A stretch of DNA of 64,000 bases from JALRBM01 sp964477195 (GTDB lineage Bacteria > Patescibacteriota > Saccharimonadia > Saccharimonadales > Saccharimonadaceae): contig CAYZCX010000002.1 of NCBI GenBank assembly GCA_964477195.1, positions 1 through 64,000 on the forward strand, read 5' to 3'. Positions 1-8,765 of the stretch are shown piece after piece; position 1 is the first letter of the stretch; each line of letters begins with the position of its first letter. The notes under the pieces were generated by a model that made no database searches, had not been told where the DNA came from, and worked only from the letters and a program-made list of their open reading frames with translations. The translations under genes and the position numbers were made by a program.

Positions 1-49
1 GGACACAAGGCTCTTCAGGCCTCTGCTCTACCAACTGAGCTAAAGAGCC
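1..49 (-). tRNA. tRNA-Phe (GAA), 3' part cut by window edge
   Basis: The reverse strand shows a 7-nt acceptor arm, a D-arm with AGTTGGTA, and an anticodon loop CTGAAGA with anticodon GAA. The variable loop begins and then the window ends, so the T-arm and CCA end lie outside. The 5' end is at position 49. Confidence 0.9.
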
Positions 50-199
50 ACACATTTTTGTCGCATTCGCAACACTTTCGCTATTTTACTAGAAAATCTC
101 CCCAGAGGCAAGCCTCGTGTCTTACGCTATCTCTGTTAATTGACACTATTGGATAATAGTGTTTAAGTAATAACACGATCTATTACGATTGGAGCGGTA

Positions 200-520
200 A
201 TGCCGGTATATGGGCCCATGACACAGCTGAGCTACGCCTATCAAGGAAGGTTCGAGGCATGGGTATATTATACGGAGGAGCGTAGATTCCTTCTTCGCAT
301 CACGCCAGGGGTAAGAATTTCAAGTGCAGTAATCGAGATGTTTTTCGACGACCTTTTTACAAGCATACCTCCGGATGTCGAAATGAACGCCGTAACGCTT
401 TATCGATCAGCCGATCCCTTTAGTAAGGACGCCATCAAAAAGTTGGGAGATATTCAGGAAGTGACACAGAGACTAGTCAACTACCTAGATGCTGTCGAAA
501 ACGGAGATCTCCTGATTTAA
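200..520 (+). CDS. Orphan small protein, 106 aa
   Basis: I do not recognise the family. It is a soluble, acidic 106-residue protein with alternating aromatic beta-like segments (YAYQGRFEAWVYY) and a helical C-terminus; no signal peptide or membrane segment. The ATG at 200 has GGAG five bases upstream. A weak promoter TTGACA (140-145) with a poor -10 about 17-18 nt later may serve it. It stands alone between tRNA-Phe and the ddl operon, followed by a hairpin, in the layout of the other orphan islands. The start is well supported; the function is unknown. Confidence 0.65.
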   Translation: MPVYGPMTQLSYAYQGRFEAWVYYTEERRFLLRITPGVRISSAVIEMFFDDLFTSIPPDVEMNAVTLYRSADPFSKDAIKKLGDIQEVTQRLVNYLDAVENGDLLI

Positions 521-572
521 CCCGCCACACTGTCGAGCAAGCACCAACTTGATACTCCAGTGTCAGGCGGGT
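520..572. terminator. Hairpin between convergent genes
   Basis: Arms ACCCGCC-ACACTG and CAGTGT-CA-GGCGGGT pair with a two-base bulge. It begins at the stop codon of the 106-aa gene and lies just before the end of the convergent SPFH gene, so it may stop transcription from both sides. There is no clear U-tract. Confidence 0.55.
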
Positions 573-579
573 GTTTGCT

Positions 580-1332
580 TTATGCCTTATGTATTAACTT
601 CCCCACCGCTTCCGTGAGTTCCGCAGGCAATACAAAAAGGGTCTTCTGGCTTGGTTCAGCGCTGATCTTCTCGAGAGTTTGCAAAGTACGAATATTGATA
701 CCTCCGGGGATTTTCGTCAGCATTGCTGCAGCATCTGCGACAGCTTGTGCGGCTGCTTTTTCGCCTTCTGCGGTGATAATCACAGCTCGGCGTTCACGTT
801 CGGCTTCGGCCTGTTTTGCCATGGCACGTTTCATATCCTGGGGCAGCTCGATATTTTGTACTTTTACGTTCTCAACATCAATTCCCCATTGATCGGTCTG
901 ACGATCCACGATTTCTTTGATCTGCTGACTAATCTCCTCACGCTTGGAAAGCAGATCATCCAGATCGACATTTCCGGTGACATCTCGGAGTGCCGCCTGT
1001 GCAAACTGACTCGTTGCATAAATATAGTTAGTCGTCTCGAGCACAGCCTTGGGCGCATCAATGACCCTGAAATATACCACTGCATCGACACCAACTGTCA
1101 CGTTGTCTTTTGTAATGACTTCTTGTTTTGGCACGTCAATCGGCGTAGAACGAACATCCACCCGAATGATCCGCTGGAATATCGGTACGACAACTCGTAG
1201 TCCAGGACCCCTCGTACCAGTAAACCGACCGAGTGTCAGTACAACACCTCGTTCATATTGATTAATGATTTTTATCCCGCTGAGAATGAATATTCCAACA
1301 ATAATGATCAAGAAAATAACAAATCCGTCCAC
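580..1332 (-). CDS. SPFH/band-7 (stomatin/slipin-like) membrane protein, 250 aa
   Basis: An N-terminal membrane helix (about residues 4-20) is followed by the SPFH/band-7 domain (NQYERGVVLTLGRF, then the VDVRSTPIDVP strand) and an Ala/Glu-rich coiled-coil (about 165-205). Such proteins form oligomeric scaffolds at the inner membrane and often assist membrane proteases. The start is GTG, preceded by GGAGGAG located inside the last codons of ddl, so the two genes are translationally linked (two bases apart). Length is normal for bacterial slipins. Confidence 0.9.
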   Translation of the reverse strand: MDGFVIFLIIIVGIFILSGIKIINQYERGVVLTLGRFTGTRGPGLRVVVPIFQRIIRVDVRSTPIDVPKQEVITKDNVTVGVDAVVYFRVIDAPKAVLETTNYIYATSQFAQAALRDVTGNVDLDDLLSKREEISQQIKEIVDRQTDQWGIDVENVKVQNIELPQDMKRAMAKQAEAERERRAVIITAEGEKAAAQAVADAAAMLTKIPGGINIRTLQTLEKISAEPSQKTLFVLPAELTEAVGKLIHKA

Positions 1333-1334
1333 TC

Positions 1335-2384
1335 TTACTCCTCCGTTTGGTTTGCTTTTATTGTATCTTGCAGCGCCAGCGAAATAAAGCGTTTTATCAG
1401 TTCAGGATAAGTTATGCGTTCTTCGCGCCAAAGCATAGGATACACACTCATGCTCGTGAAGCCTGGTAGTGTATTCACTTCATTGACGTAGATAGTCCCG
1501 TTATCTTGCAAAAAAAGATCCACTCGCGCCAATCCCCTACAACCAAGAACTTCATACACCCTGAGCGCAATATCACGCACACGTTGCATTGTCGCCTGAT
1601 CAAGTTCTGCAGGAATAACGATCGTCGAGCCACTGTTCGGTGTATATTTCGCCTCGTAACTATAAAAGTCTTCAGATTTTATCTCACCAGCGACACTCGC
1701 TTGATGATATGGTGGATTTCCCAGTACGCTCACCTCCAGCTCATGGCCTACGACAGCAGCCTCGATAAGTGCCGTATCGTCGTGCTGATGCGCAGAAACC
1801 AGTGCAGTCTCGAGCTCTTCTTCGCTGTAGACACGGCTCACCCCAAATGAGCTTCCTGCCCGAGAAGGCTTCACAAAGAGCGGACTGCCCAACCGCATAC
1901 TCAGTTTGTTAAAGTCCGGCAACTCTTGCCACACCGCATGGGCTTGAAATGGCGTCACATCAATGTTATTGGCTTTTAAAATTTGCTTTGTCGCAACCTT
2001 ATCCATACAGATTGCGCTCGCGGTCATATCACAGCCGACAATAGGAATGTGAAGGAGTTGCGCCAAGCCCTGGACACTTCCATCTTCCCCATTTTTACCA
2101 TGAAGCATCGGCAGAATGACATCCGGTTTAACGATGCGGTTATGCGGCATCGTAATGAAACTTTCCGCACCTAAGGCAGGAAGAAGCTGCGGAGCACCAT
2201 GTGTCACGACTTGCTCCCCAAAGTTATCGAGGAGCCACCATTTGCCATGGCGGTCAATATAGCCAAGAAGAATATTGTAGAGAGAATCATCGATAGCAGC
2301 GTAGACATTGCGCGCCGAAGAAATCGAGACCTCATGCTCAGATGATTCACCGCCGAATAATAGCAAAACGGTAGTTCGATCCAT
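1335..2384 (-). CDS. ddl: D-alanine--D-alanine ligase
   Basis: An ATP-grasp enzyme that joins two D-Ala for peptidoglycan precursors in the cytoplasm. Seen: the N-terminal LLFGGESSEHEVSISSA motif, the glycine-rich ATP loop KPSRAGSSFGVS, and the C-terminal metal-binding segment NEVNTLPGFTSMS. 349 residues is the usual length. A TATAAT box ends 11 nt before the ATG, so the mRNA probably has almost no leader. It is first gene of an operon with the SPFH protein. It shows that the cell makes or at least cross-links its own wall. Confidence 0.95.
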   Translation of the reverse strand: MDRTTVLLLFGGESSEHEVSISSARNVYAAIDDSLYNILLGYIDRHGKWWLLDNFGEQVVTHGAPQLLPALGAESFITMPHNRIVKPDVILPMLHGKNGEDGSVQGLAQLLHIPIVGCDMTASAICMDKVATKQILKANNIDVTPFQAHAVWQELPDFNKLSMRLGSPLFVKPSRAGSSFGVSRVYSEEELETALVSAHQHDDTALIEAAVVGHELEVSVLGNPPYHQASVAGEIKSEDFYSYEAKYTPNSGSTIVIPAELDQATMQRVRDIALRVYEVLGCRGLARVDLFLQDNGTIYVNEVNTLPGFTSMSVYPMLWREERITYPELIKRFISLALQDTIKANQTEE

Positions 2385-2462
2385 TTGTGTTTTCTATTAT
2401 ATCATGAGATGTTTTGGAGAATTTGAAAACCCCGCTTCACTGCTCACGTCAGCATACTGCTA

Positions 2463-2491
2463 TTGCTTTTTATTTATATATGTGTTATAAT
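2463..2491 (+). promoter_or_regulatory. Sigma70-type promoter of the HTH/zinc-ribbon gene
   Basis: TTGCTT, 17 bases, TATAAT, with TGTG upstream of the -10 box. The leader that follows has a small hairpin, TTGCCG/CGGCAA (about 2500-2516). Confidence 0.75.
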
Positions 2492-2532
2492 TAAATTAAT
2501 TGCCGATAGCCGGCAAGGATTAACAATTTGGG

Positions 2533-2913
2533 GTGATTCGTATTTACATCAATCCGATCGTTGAGATGCTCTCTGTGGGTGTTGTTACCTACAGGGAGAT
2601 GGCCGCATACACCGGCCTCAGCAAGACGACCTGCTTTCGGGTCATGCATGATCTGACGGGTGCGTTCAACGAGGACACTGCCTTGATGGTGACCAGGTGG
2701 TACGTCGAGTACATCGACTCCACGGCCACTCTCGAGACGCTGTTCCACGAGGAAAACCTGCGAACCGAAGGCAAGAAGCCCTTCGCGACCACTCTCAACA
2801 AGGCGCCGCGCGACCGTTCGGTCACGTGCGGCTCCTGCTTCACCAAAACCCCTTCGCACCTCTCCGAGTGTGCGAACTGCGACGAACCGCTCCCGGTCCT
2901 GGTGAGCGCGTAG
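2533..2913 (+). CDS. Orphan helix-turn-helix plus zinc-ribbon protein, 126 aa
   Basis: Residues about 14-45 resemble a helix-turn-helix (VTYREMAAYTGLSKTTCFRV). The C-terminus carries two CxxC knuckles (CGSC and CANC, about 16 residues apart), a likely zinc ribbon. It may bind DNA, but I know no named family. The start is GTG; upstream Shine-Dalgarno is weak (AAGGA, 12 nt away). GC is clearly higher than in the neighbouring genes, and the gene has its own promoter and terminator, so it is probably acquired. Confidence 0.65.
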   Translation: MIRIYINPIVEMLSVGVVTYREMAAYTGLSKTTCFRVMHDLTGAFNEDTALMVTRWYVEYIDSTATLETLFHEENLRTEGKKPFATTLNKAPRDRSVTCGSCFTKTPSHLSECANCDEPLPVLVSA

Positions 2914-2921
2914 TCCCAATA

Positions 2922-2982
2922 ACCCCCGCAAGGGGAGTCTCGCCGGTAAACGGTTCGAAGATTCCCCTTCGGGGGTTTCTTC
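2922..2982 (+). terminator. Double terminator hairpin
   Basis: A local hairpin (GAAGA..CCCC ttcg GGGG..TCTTC, 2957-2982) ends in a T-rich run. The upstream piece ACCCCCGCAAGGGGA (2922-2936) can instead pair with TCCCCTTCGGGGGT (2963-2976), giving a 14-bp stem with one bulge. Both folds use the same downstream arm. Confidence 0.7.
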
Positions 2983-2999
2983 GTCTATACTAATAAGAG

Positions 3000-4172
3000 A
3001 TGGAGAGACGACCACTCGCCGAAAGAATGCGGCCACAAACACTTGATGAGGTAATTGGACAAACTCATCTGCTTGGTGGTGGCGAGATTCTCCGACAAAT
3101 CGTTAAGCAAAAAGAACCGGTAAGCTTGATATTGTGGGGACCGCCGGGCAGTGGCAAAACCACCCTTGCACGTATTATCGCCAAGGAGGTCAACGCCGAA
3201 TTTATAGAATTGTCTGCCGTCACGAGTGGCAAAAAAGATGTCGAACGGGTGGTTGAGCATGCCCGGCAAAACTGGAATTTGAAACTTCGCACAATTTTAT
3301 TCGTCGATGAGATTCACCGTTTCAACAAAGCCCAGCAGGATGCTTTTTTACCGCATGTCGAAAGCGGACTTATTACGCTCATCGGTGCAACGACCGAAAA
3401 TCCAAGCTTTGAAGTCATTACTCCGCTGCTCTCGCGGAGCCGTGTACTGGTACTAGAGCCTCTTTCAAAAGATGAGATTATCGCTATTCTCAAGCGAGCC
3501 GTCAAAGAACTAAAAGTCACAAAACAGGTCACACCAAAGGGGCTTGATTATCTTGCTGAACTGTCCGGCGGCGACGCACGTGTGGCACTGGGCAATCTCG
3601 AGCTTGCTCTCTCGATGAAAGAAAAAGTCACTCCCGATATCGTAAAGGTTGCTGCTCAAAAACGTATTCCGGGTTACAACAAAAAAGGCGAGATGCATTA
3701 CAACGTTATTTCGGCGTTTATAAAAAGTATGCGCGGCAGCAACGTTGATGCCACGCTCTATTATCTTGCTCGCATGTTGGAGGCGGGAGAAGATCCAAAA
3801 TTTGTCGCTCGACGAATGATTATATTTGCCTCGGAAGATATCGGGCTTGCCGGAAATGGTGCGCTTGGGCTTGCCCTTAATGCATTCCAAGCCGTCGAGC
3901 GAATCGGCATGCCCGAGAGCAACTATATTTTGTTTCATGTCGCTGCCGCGCTCGCAAAAGCAGAAAAATCCCGCAAAACAACGGACGCCATGGGGCGTGC
4001 GCAAACCCTCGCCCGAGGTTACGGCGATGCTCCTGTTCCGCTCCATCTGCGCAATGCGCCGACAAAACTCATGAAAGACCTCGGCTATAACAAGGGGTAT
4101 AAATGGGAAGCAGATTTTCAGCACAACAAAGGATTTTTACCCGAAGATTTAAAGAACGAAAAGATATTTTAG
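3000..4172 (+). CDS. rarA: RarA/MgsA-type AAA+ ATPase (replication-associated recombination)
   Basis: The family acts at stalled replication forks with the sliding clamp and SSB. Seen: N-terminal RRPLAERMRPQTLDEVIGQ, Walker A GPPGSGKTT (about 47-55), Walker B ILFVDEIHRF, sensor GATTENPS, and the C-terminal MgsA tetramerisation region with SEDIGLA. 390 residues is slightly short but complete. TATACT (2986-2991) ends 8 nt before the ATG, so the mRNA is probably leaderless. Its stop abuts the stop of the convergent GH13 gene. Confidence 0.93.
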   Translation: MERRPLAERMRPQTLDEVIGQTHLLGGGEILRQIVKQKEPVSLILWGPPGSGKTTLARIIAKEVNAEFIELSAVTSGKKDVERVVEHARQNWNLKLRTILFVDEIHRFNKAQQDAFLPHVESGLITLIGATTENPSFEVITPLLSRSRVLVLEPLSKDEIIAILKRAVKELKVTKQVTPKGLDYLAELSGGDARVALGNLELALSMKEKVTPDIVKVAAQKRIPGYNKKGEMHYNVISAFIKSMRGSNVDATLYYLARMLEAGEDPKFVARRMIIFASEDIGLAGNGALGLALNAFQAVERIGMPESNYILFHVAAALAKAEKSRKTTDAMGRAQTLARGYGDAPVPLHLRNAPTKLMKDLGYNKGYKWEADFQHNKGFLPEDLKNEKIF

Positions 4173-5762
4173 CTACAGCCGAATAACAACACCCTGATTG
4201 GGTCGAAGGACAATTTCTTCGTCCGTCATTTCAACTGAATCATGCGTCGAGTAAATTACCTCCCCTGTCGTCTGGCTGTCGCATGACACTTCATCGCCAG
4301 ACATATTCAGCAAAATAAGCAATTTTTCATAGGAGCTCTCGCGCACAAAACCAAATACTTTTTCGTTAGCACCGCTCCATTCTTTATATTCACCAGTTCG
4401 GAGCGGCGAGGAGCGGCGAAGCTCCAGTAATACCTGATACATATGCAGGCTGGAACGAGAATCTTGTTGTTCGCGTGCAACATTCACCTTCTCATACCCA
4501 TCTGCGACCAGCAGCCATGGTTCGGCCGTGCTAAATCCAGCATACAGTTCGTCGGACCACTGCATTGGGGTACGTTCCGGATCACGACCGAGGCCAAGAC
4601 CCGGTGTTTGTTTTTCAAAAGGATCCTGGACCTGTTCGGGCAAGATCGCCCCATCTTGCATGCCAATTTCATCGCCATAATACACTACCGGAATGCCCGG
4701 TAGTGTCAGTTGCATCAGTCCGATCACGCGTGCCTGGTCCTTGCCCATCCGGCTGGCCAGACGTGGTTTGTCGTGATTGCTAAAACAATAAAAAGGACGC
4801 AGCTTCGTCCCAAGGATTTTTTGGAAACTATCTATTACTTGGTGAAAATCTGGCGCATTATACGAGAGTTTCATCCCTTCAAAATTAAATGGTGCCGCTA
4901 CTTCGGAATTAACCGCATAAAATCCTTCGTACTGCTCGACACGGTCACGATGCTTGTCAGGATAATCTTCGAACAAAATAATACAGTCTGGATATTGCTC
5001 AATTACCTCGGCGATTTCAGTCAAGTAGCTCCATAGATTTTCTCCATAGCGACTGTATTGGTGAATTTGTACATTGAAAGGATTGCGGCCATCGTAATCG
5101 GGATTTGGTGGATTATCGCGAAGCTGCGTGTCTTTTGATAACCACCGCACTGCATCTGCACGAATGCCGTCGACACCCATGTCGAGCCAGAACCTCAGGA
5201 CGTCTTTCATCGCCTCCCGCACCTCAGGATTATCCCAATTGAGATCTGGCTGCTGAGTCAAGAAACTGTGTAAATAATACTGTCCCGTACCCTCATCGAG
5301 CTGCCATGACGAACCGCCGAATACGCTAAGCCAATTGTTTGGAGCCGAACCATCGGGCTGGGGATCGCGCCACACATACCAATCACGCTTTGGATTATCG
5401 CGAGATGATTTTGAGGCAATAAACCATGGGTGCTGATCGGAAGTATGGTTGGGAACGTAGTCGATCATTACTTTGATACTTCGCTTATGCGCCTCTTCAA
5501 GCAACTGCTTAAAATCCTCAAGATCTCCAAACAGCGGATCGATACTGTAGTAGTCGGCGATATCATAGCCAAAGTCGTCCATAGGCGAGCGATAAAACGG
5601 CGAAATCCAGATTGCATCAATTCCCAGAGCATTCTTGCCGCCCTTGATATAGTCAAGTTGCTGAGTAATCCCGGCAAGGTCGCCAACACCATCACCATTT
5701 GTATCTTTAAAGCTTCGTGGATAAATCTGATAGATACCGTTTACGTCTTGCCAGCGAGTCAT
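4173..5762 (-). CDS. GH13 alpha-glucosidase / oligo-glucosidase
   Basis: A cytoplasmic GH13 (beta/alpha)8 glycoside hydrolase acting on small alpha-glucosides. Seen: DGVGDLAGI near the N-terminus, region I DYVPNHTSDQHPWF, nucleophile in DGIRADAV (about D203), acid/base in ILFEDYPD (about E265), and FSNHDKPR (about D331). There is no signal peptide. An ATG lies at 5768, but TATACT at 5774-5769 directly abuts it, so transcription should start near 5762 and the leaderless start there (MTRWQDV) is preferred. Substrate cannot be fixed from sequence alone; alpha-glucosidase is more likely than trehalose-phosphate hydrolase. Confidence 0.85.
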   Translation of the reverse strand: MTRWQDVNGIYQIYPRSFKDTNGDGVGDLAGITQQLDYIKGGKNALGIDAIWISPFYRSPMDDFGYDIADYYSIDPLFGDLEDFKQLLEEAHKRSIKVMIDYVPNHTSDQHPWFIASKSSRDNPKRDWYVWRDPQPDGSAPNNWLSVFGGSSWQLDEGTGQYYLHSFLTQQPDLNWDNPEVREAMKDVLRFWLDMGVDGIRADAVRWLSKDTQLRDNPPNPDYDGRNPFNVQIHQYSRYGENLWSYLTEIAEVIEQYPDCIILFEDYPDKHRDRVEQYEGFYAVNSEVAAPFNFEGMKLSYNAPDFHQVIDSFQKILGTKLRPFYCFSNHDKPRLASRMGKDQARVIGLMQLTLPGIPVVYYGDEIGMQDGAILPEQVQDPFEKQTPGLGLGRDPERTPMQWSDELYAGFSTAEPWLLVADGYEKVNVAREQQDSRSSLHMYQVLLELRRSSPLRTGEYKEWSGANEKVFGFVRESSYEKLLILLNMSGDEVSCDSQTTGEVIYSTHDSVEMTDEEIVLRPNQGVVIRL

Positions 5763-5828
5763 ATACATAGTATATCATCTCACTTATGCCACGACAGGTC
5801 CGGCAAAATATTCTATAATGATATAACT

Positions 5829-7523
5829 ATGAAAGAGCGTATTCATGATTCCAGATGGAACGGTGATGTTGTCTATCAGGTATATCCCAATACTTTTAAT
5901 GAAGAGCGTGCGCCGGGTGAGGCGCACACGGGTCGAGGAAGTATTCGTGGGATTACCGAAAGACGTGACTATCTTCATGATCTTGGTGTGAATGATATCT
6001 GGATTTCGCCATTTTACCCCTCGCCTATGGTAGATGGCGGCTACGACATTAGTGACTACACGGGCGTTGCACCTGAACTAGGGACACTCGACGATTTTCG
6101 AGATCTCGTGGAAGCATACCACGAGCGAGATATGAAAGTGATGATCGATCTGGTGCCAAATCATACTTCCGATCAGCACCCATGGTTTATCGAATCTCAA
6201 TCTTCACCCAACAGTCCGAAACGCGACTGGTATATCCGACACGACCCAAAACCTGACGGCTCCCCACCGAATAATTGGTCGAGTGTCTTCTCGTTCCCAA
6301 ATCTGCGAGCTCGTCAAAATGGAACACTGATTGTGCCTGAGGGTGAAAACACACCTCCAGTTTCGGCATGGCAATATGACCCTACGTCAGATCAGTACTA
6401 CCTTTGCGACTTTGCCCGCGAACAGCCAAATCTTAACTGGCAAAATCCCGAGGTACGCGAAGCGATGAAAGAGGTCATTCGCACGTGGATTCATCGAGGC
6501 GTCGACGGATTCCGAGTCGATGTCGCGAATCATTTAGGAAAAAATCCAGATTTCACCGATGAAGTACCGAATCCCGCGTACCGAGAAGGTATTGATAATC
6601 CACACGATCAGCATATTTTTTATAATAGCCTTAATTATCCTCCGACACTTTACCCTTACCTCAGTGAACTCACGGGTGTACTCGATGAATTCCCTGAAAA
6701 AGACCTGCGAATGATCCTTGAATGCTGGATGCCAAAAGAAGACTTAGGTAAGGTCGACCAAGTCGCACCTCACCTCGCCAGCTCGTTTAACTTTACTCGA
6801 CTCACTGCTCCGTGGGATGCGCCGACACATCAAGCGCTTCTCAACGAATATTATGCGGGGCCGGCGACAGATGGCATCCCAAATCAAGTTCTGAGTAATC
6901 ACGACGTTCCACGAGTTGCGACCCGGCTTGGCGAGGCAGCTGCGCGTTCGGCGGCCGTCCTCAATCTCACGCTTCCAGGAATGATATTTGTTTATAACGG
7001 CGAAGAAGGTGGCTTTCGGAATGCGCCGATTCCGGCCGCTCGGCGACGCGACGATGGCCTCGGTGAGCGCGATGGCGCAAGATCTCCTATCATGTGGAAT
7101 GGCGGAAAAAATGCAGGATTTTCTAGAGCAGACGAAAAAGATCTATGGCTTCCGGTCGACCCAGAGTACGAAAAACGTAATCTCGAGGCGCAGGCCAACG
7201 ATCCTCGTTCATTCTTTTCGCTTTATCGTACGCTGTGCCACATGCGGGGCGAAGCTCCGACGCTTCGAAAAGGCGCGTACCACCCGATCGCCTCAGATAA
7301 CCGAAATGTCGTTGCCTACGCAAGACGTCATAATGGCGACCAAAATATTGTATTGGTGAATTTTTCAGATCAGTCGGTTGAGCCTTCCGTCTATCACACC
7401 GAGCAGGTCATGGGACGGGTTATTTTATCAAGTCTCAACGGAAGCGATGTGAGTCATATCACACTGGATAGTCCTGTCTCCTTGAGGCCGCATGAAGCCG
7501 TCGTCATAGCTCGTAGCGCATAG
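5829..7523 (+). CDS. Second GH13 family enzyme, 564 aa
   Basis: Same fold as its neighbour but divergent and transcribed the other way. Seen: DLVPNHTSDQHPWF, nucleophile in DGFRVDVANH (about D231), acid/base in MILECWMPK (about E298), and LSNHDVPR (about D359). The open frame extends upstream to 5430, but homology begins at ATG 5829, where TATAAT (5814-5819) ends 9 nt before it. It could be an alpha-glucosidase, a trehalose synthase-like transglycosidase or a glucan-debranching enzyme. With the neighbouring GT4 and trehalase it suggests alpha-glucan or trehalose turnover. Confidence 0.85.
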   Translation: MKERIHDSRWNGDVVYQVYPNTFNEERAPGEAHTGRGSIRGITERRDYLHDLGVNDIWISPFYPSPMVDGGYDISDYTGVAPELGTLDDFRDLVEAYHERDMKVMIDLVPNHTSDQHPWFIESQSSPNSPKRDWYIRHDPKPDGSPPNNWSSVFSFPNLRARQNGTLIVPEGENTPPVSAWQYDPTSDQYYLCDFAREQPNLNWQNPEVREAMKEVIRTWIHRGVDGFRVDVANHLGKNPDFTDEVPNPAYREGIDNPHDQHIFYNSLNYPPTLYPYLSELTGVLDEFPEKDLRMILECWMPKEDLGKVDQVAPHLASSFNFTRLTAPWDAPTHQALLNEYYAGPATDGIPNQVLSNHDVPRVATRLGEAAARSAAVLNLTLPGMIFVYNGEEGGFRNAPIPAARRRDDGLGERDGARSPIMWNGGKNAGFSRADEKDLWLPVDPEYEKRNLEAQANDPRSFFSLYRTLCHMRGEAPTLRKGAYHPIASDNRNVVAYARRHNGDQNIVLVNFSDQSVEPSVYHTEQVMGRVILSSLNGSDVSHITLDSPVSLRPHEAVVIARSA

Positions 7524-7610
7524 CGACAGGGGTAGACAAAGAAACATATTGGAAAGCAACGATTTGTTCGTGATATAATAGATATAAATCGCAATGGGAA
7601 TATATACGTT

Positions 7611-8765
7611 ATGAAAATTGCCATGATGGTGCGCGCATATTTGGCGTCGCCTGTTCCAAGTGAAATCGCCTACTCTCCTACCGGAATTGCTGTGGCAATA
7701 GCCGAAGGTCTTGCCGCAAAAGAGCACGCTATTACTTTTTATGGGCCAGAGGGAACACAGCTCAAAGATGTCGATGTCATCACTAAAAGTGTCCGCCCAC
7801 TTGCTTCAACCCAACAGCAACTCTATGAACTGACGGCGAGCGCTGATCTTTTCAAAAATTATATCCCGAGCCTCTTTGACCAATATATTGCCAAGGAAAT
7901 GTTCGAACGAGCCGCTGCCGGAGAGTACGATGCACTGGTTTTTCATCACCCCGAAAGCGCCATGGGGTATGCCAAACTCTATCCCTCCGTACCGGTGCTG
8001 TACGTACTGCATGATTACCTCGATGATATGCGCCGCCAGGTCATCGAAATGCATCACTCGCCCAATCAACACTTCGTTTCGATCTCTAATAGTCAACGGC
8101 GAGATGCACCAGATTTTCCCTATATACAAACAGTCTATAACGGCATCGATACGGACTTCTTTAGTTTTTGCGATGAGGCGGAAGATTATCTGATGTATGC
8201 CGGGCGACTCATTCCCGAAAAAGGCGCCAAGGAAGCTGTCCAGGTCGCACTAAAAACAAATCGCCGACTCTTTATTACCGGACAAATCACCCCTGCAACT
8301 CAATGGTATTTCGACGAACACATCAAGCCACACCTGAGCGATAAGATTCTCTACTTAGGAATGATTGATAAGGCGCAGATGGTGAAATATTATCAAAAAG
8401 CGGCGGCGCTACTTGTCCCCATTCGCTGGGAAGAGCCGTTTGGCCTGACGATGGCCGAAGCAATGTCATGTGGCACCCCGGTCATCGCCTTTAAGCGTGG
8501 CTCCGTTCCTGAAGTGGTCAAGGACAGTAAGACTGGGTTCATCGTCGAAAACACGGCAGATATGATTGAAGCGGTCGGTAATATTCACAAAATAAACCGA
8601 CTCGACTGTCGTCGGCATGTTGAACAAAAATTCACGGTGAATCACATGGTTTCCGGTTACGAGCACGTCCTAAAAGATCTCTTGGAACCAACTCAAAAGA
8701 AAGGTAAAACCTTCATCACAGGCGTTAAGCGAATATCCGAAAAGATCGTTGATCAACTACGCTAA
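7611..8765 (+). CDS. GT4 family glycosyltransferase
   Basis: A retaining GT-B glycosyltransferase. Seen: the N-terminal fold with SPTGIAVAIAEGL, and the C-terminal nucleotide-sugar site MYAGRLIPEKG, then VPIRWEEPFGLTMAEAMSCG and GTPVIAFKRGSVPEV, the usual GT4 EX7E region. 384 residues, cytoplasmic, no membrane segment. A TATAAT box lies 31 nt upstream, so this gene has a short leader. The last four bases overlap the convergent trehalase. The acceptor is not predictable. Confidence 0.88.
   Translation: MKIAMMVRAYLASPVPSEIAYSPTGIAVAIAEGLAAKEHAITFYGPEGTQLKDVDVITKSVRPLASTQQQLYELTASADLFKNYIPSLFDQYIAKEMFERAAAGEYDALVFHHPESAMGYAKLYPSVPVLYVLHDYLDDMRRQVIEMHHSPNQHFVSISNSQRRDAPDFPYIQTVYNGIDTDFFSFCDEAEDYLMYAGRLIPEKGAKEAVQVALKTNRRLFITGQITPATQWYFDEHIKPHLSDKILYLGMIDKAQMVKYYQKAAALLVPIRWEEPFGLTMAEAMSCGTPVIAFKRGSVPEVVKDSKTGFIVENTADMIEAVGNIHKINRLDCRRHVEQKFTVNHMVSGYEHVLKDLLEPTQKKGKTFITGVKRISEKIVDQLR

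Noticed and set aside
4173..4703. Small ORFs opposite the GH13 gene
   Set aside because: Antisense frames without start signals or family.
5430..5828. 133-codon N-terminal extension of the second GH13 enzyme
   Set aside because: It overlaps the other GH13 gene in antisense, and the TATAAT box and family start are at 5814-5829.
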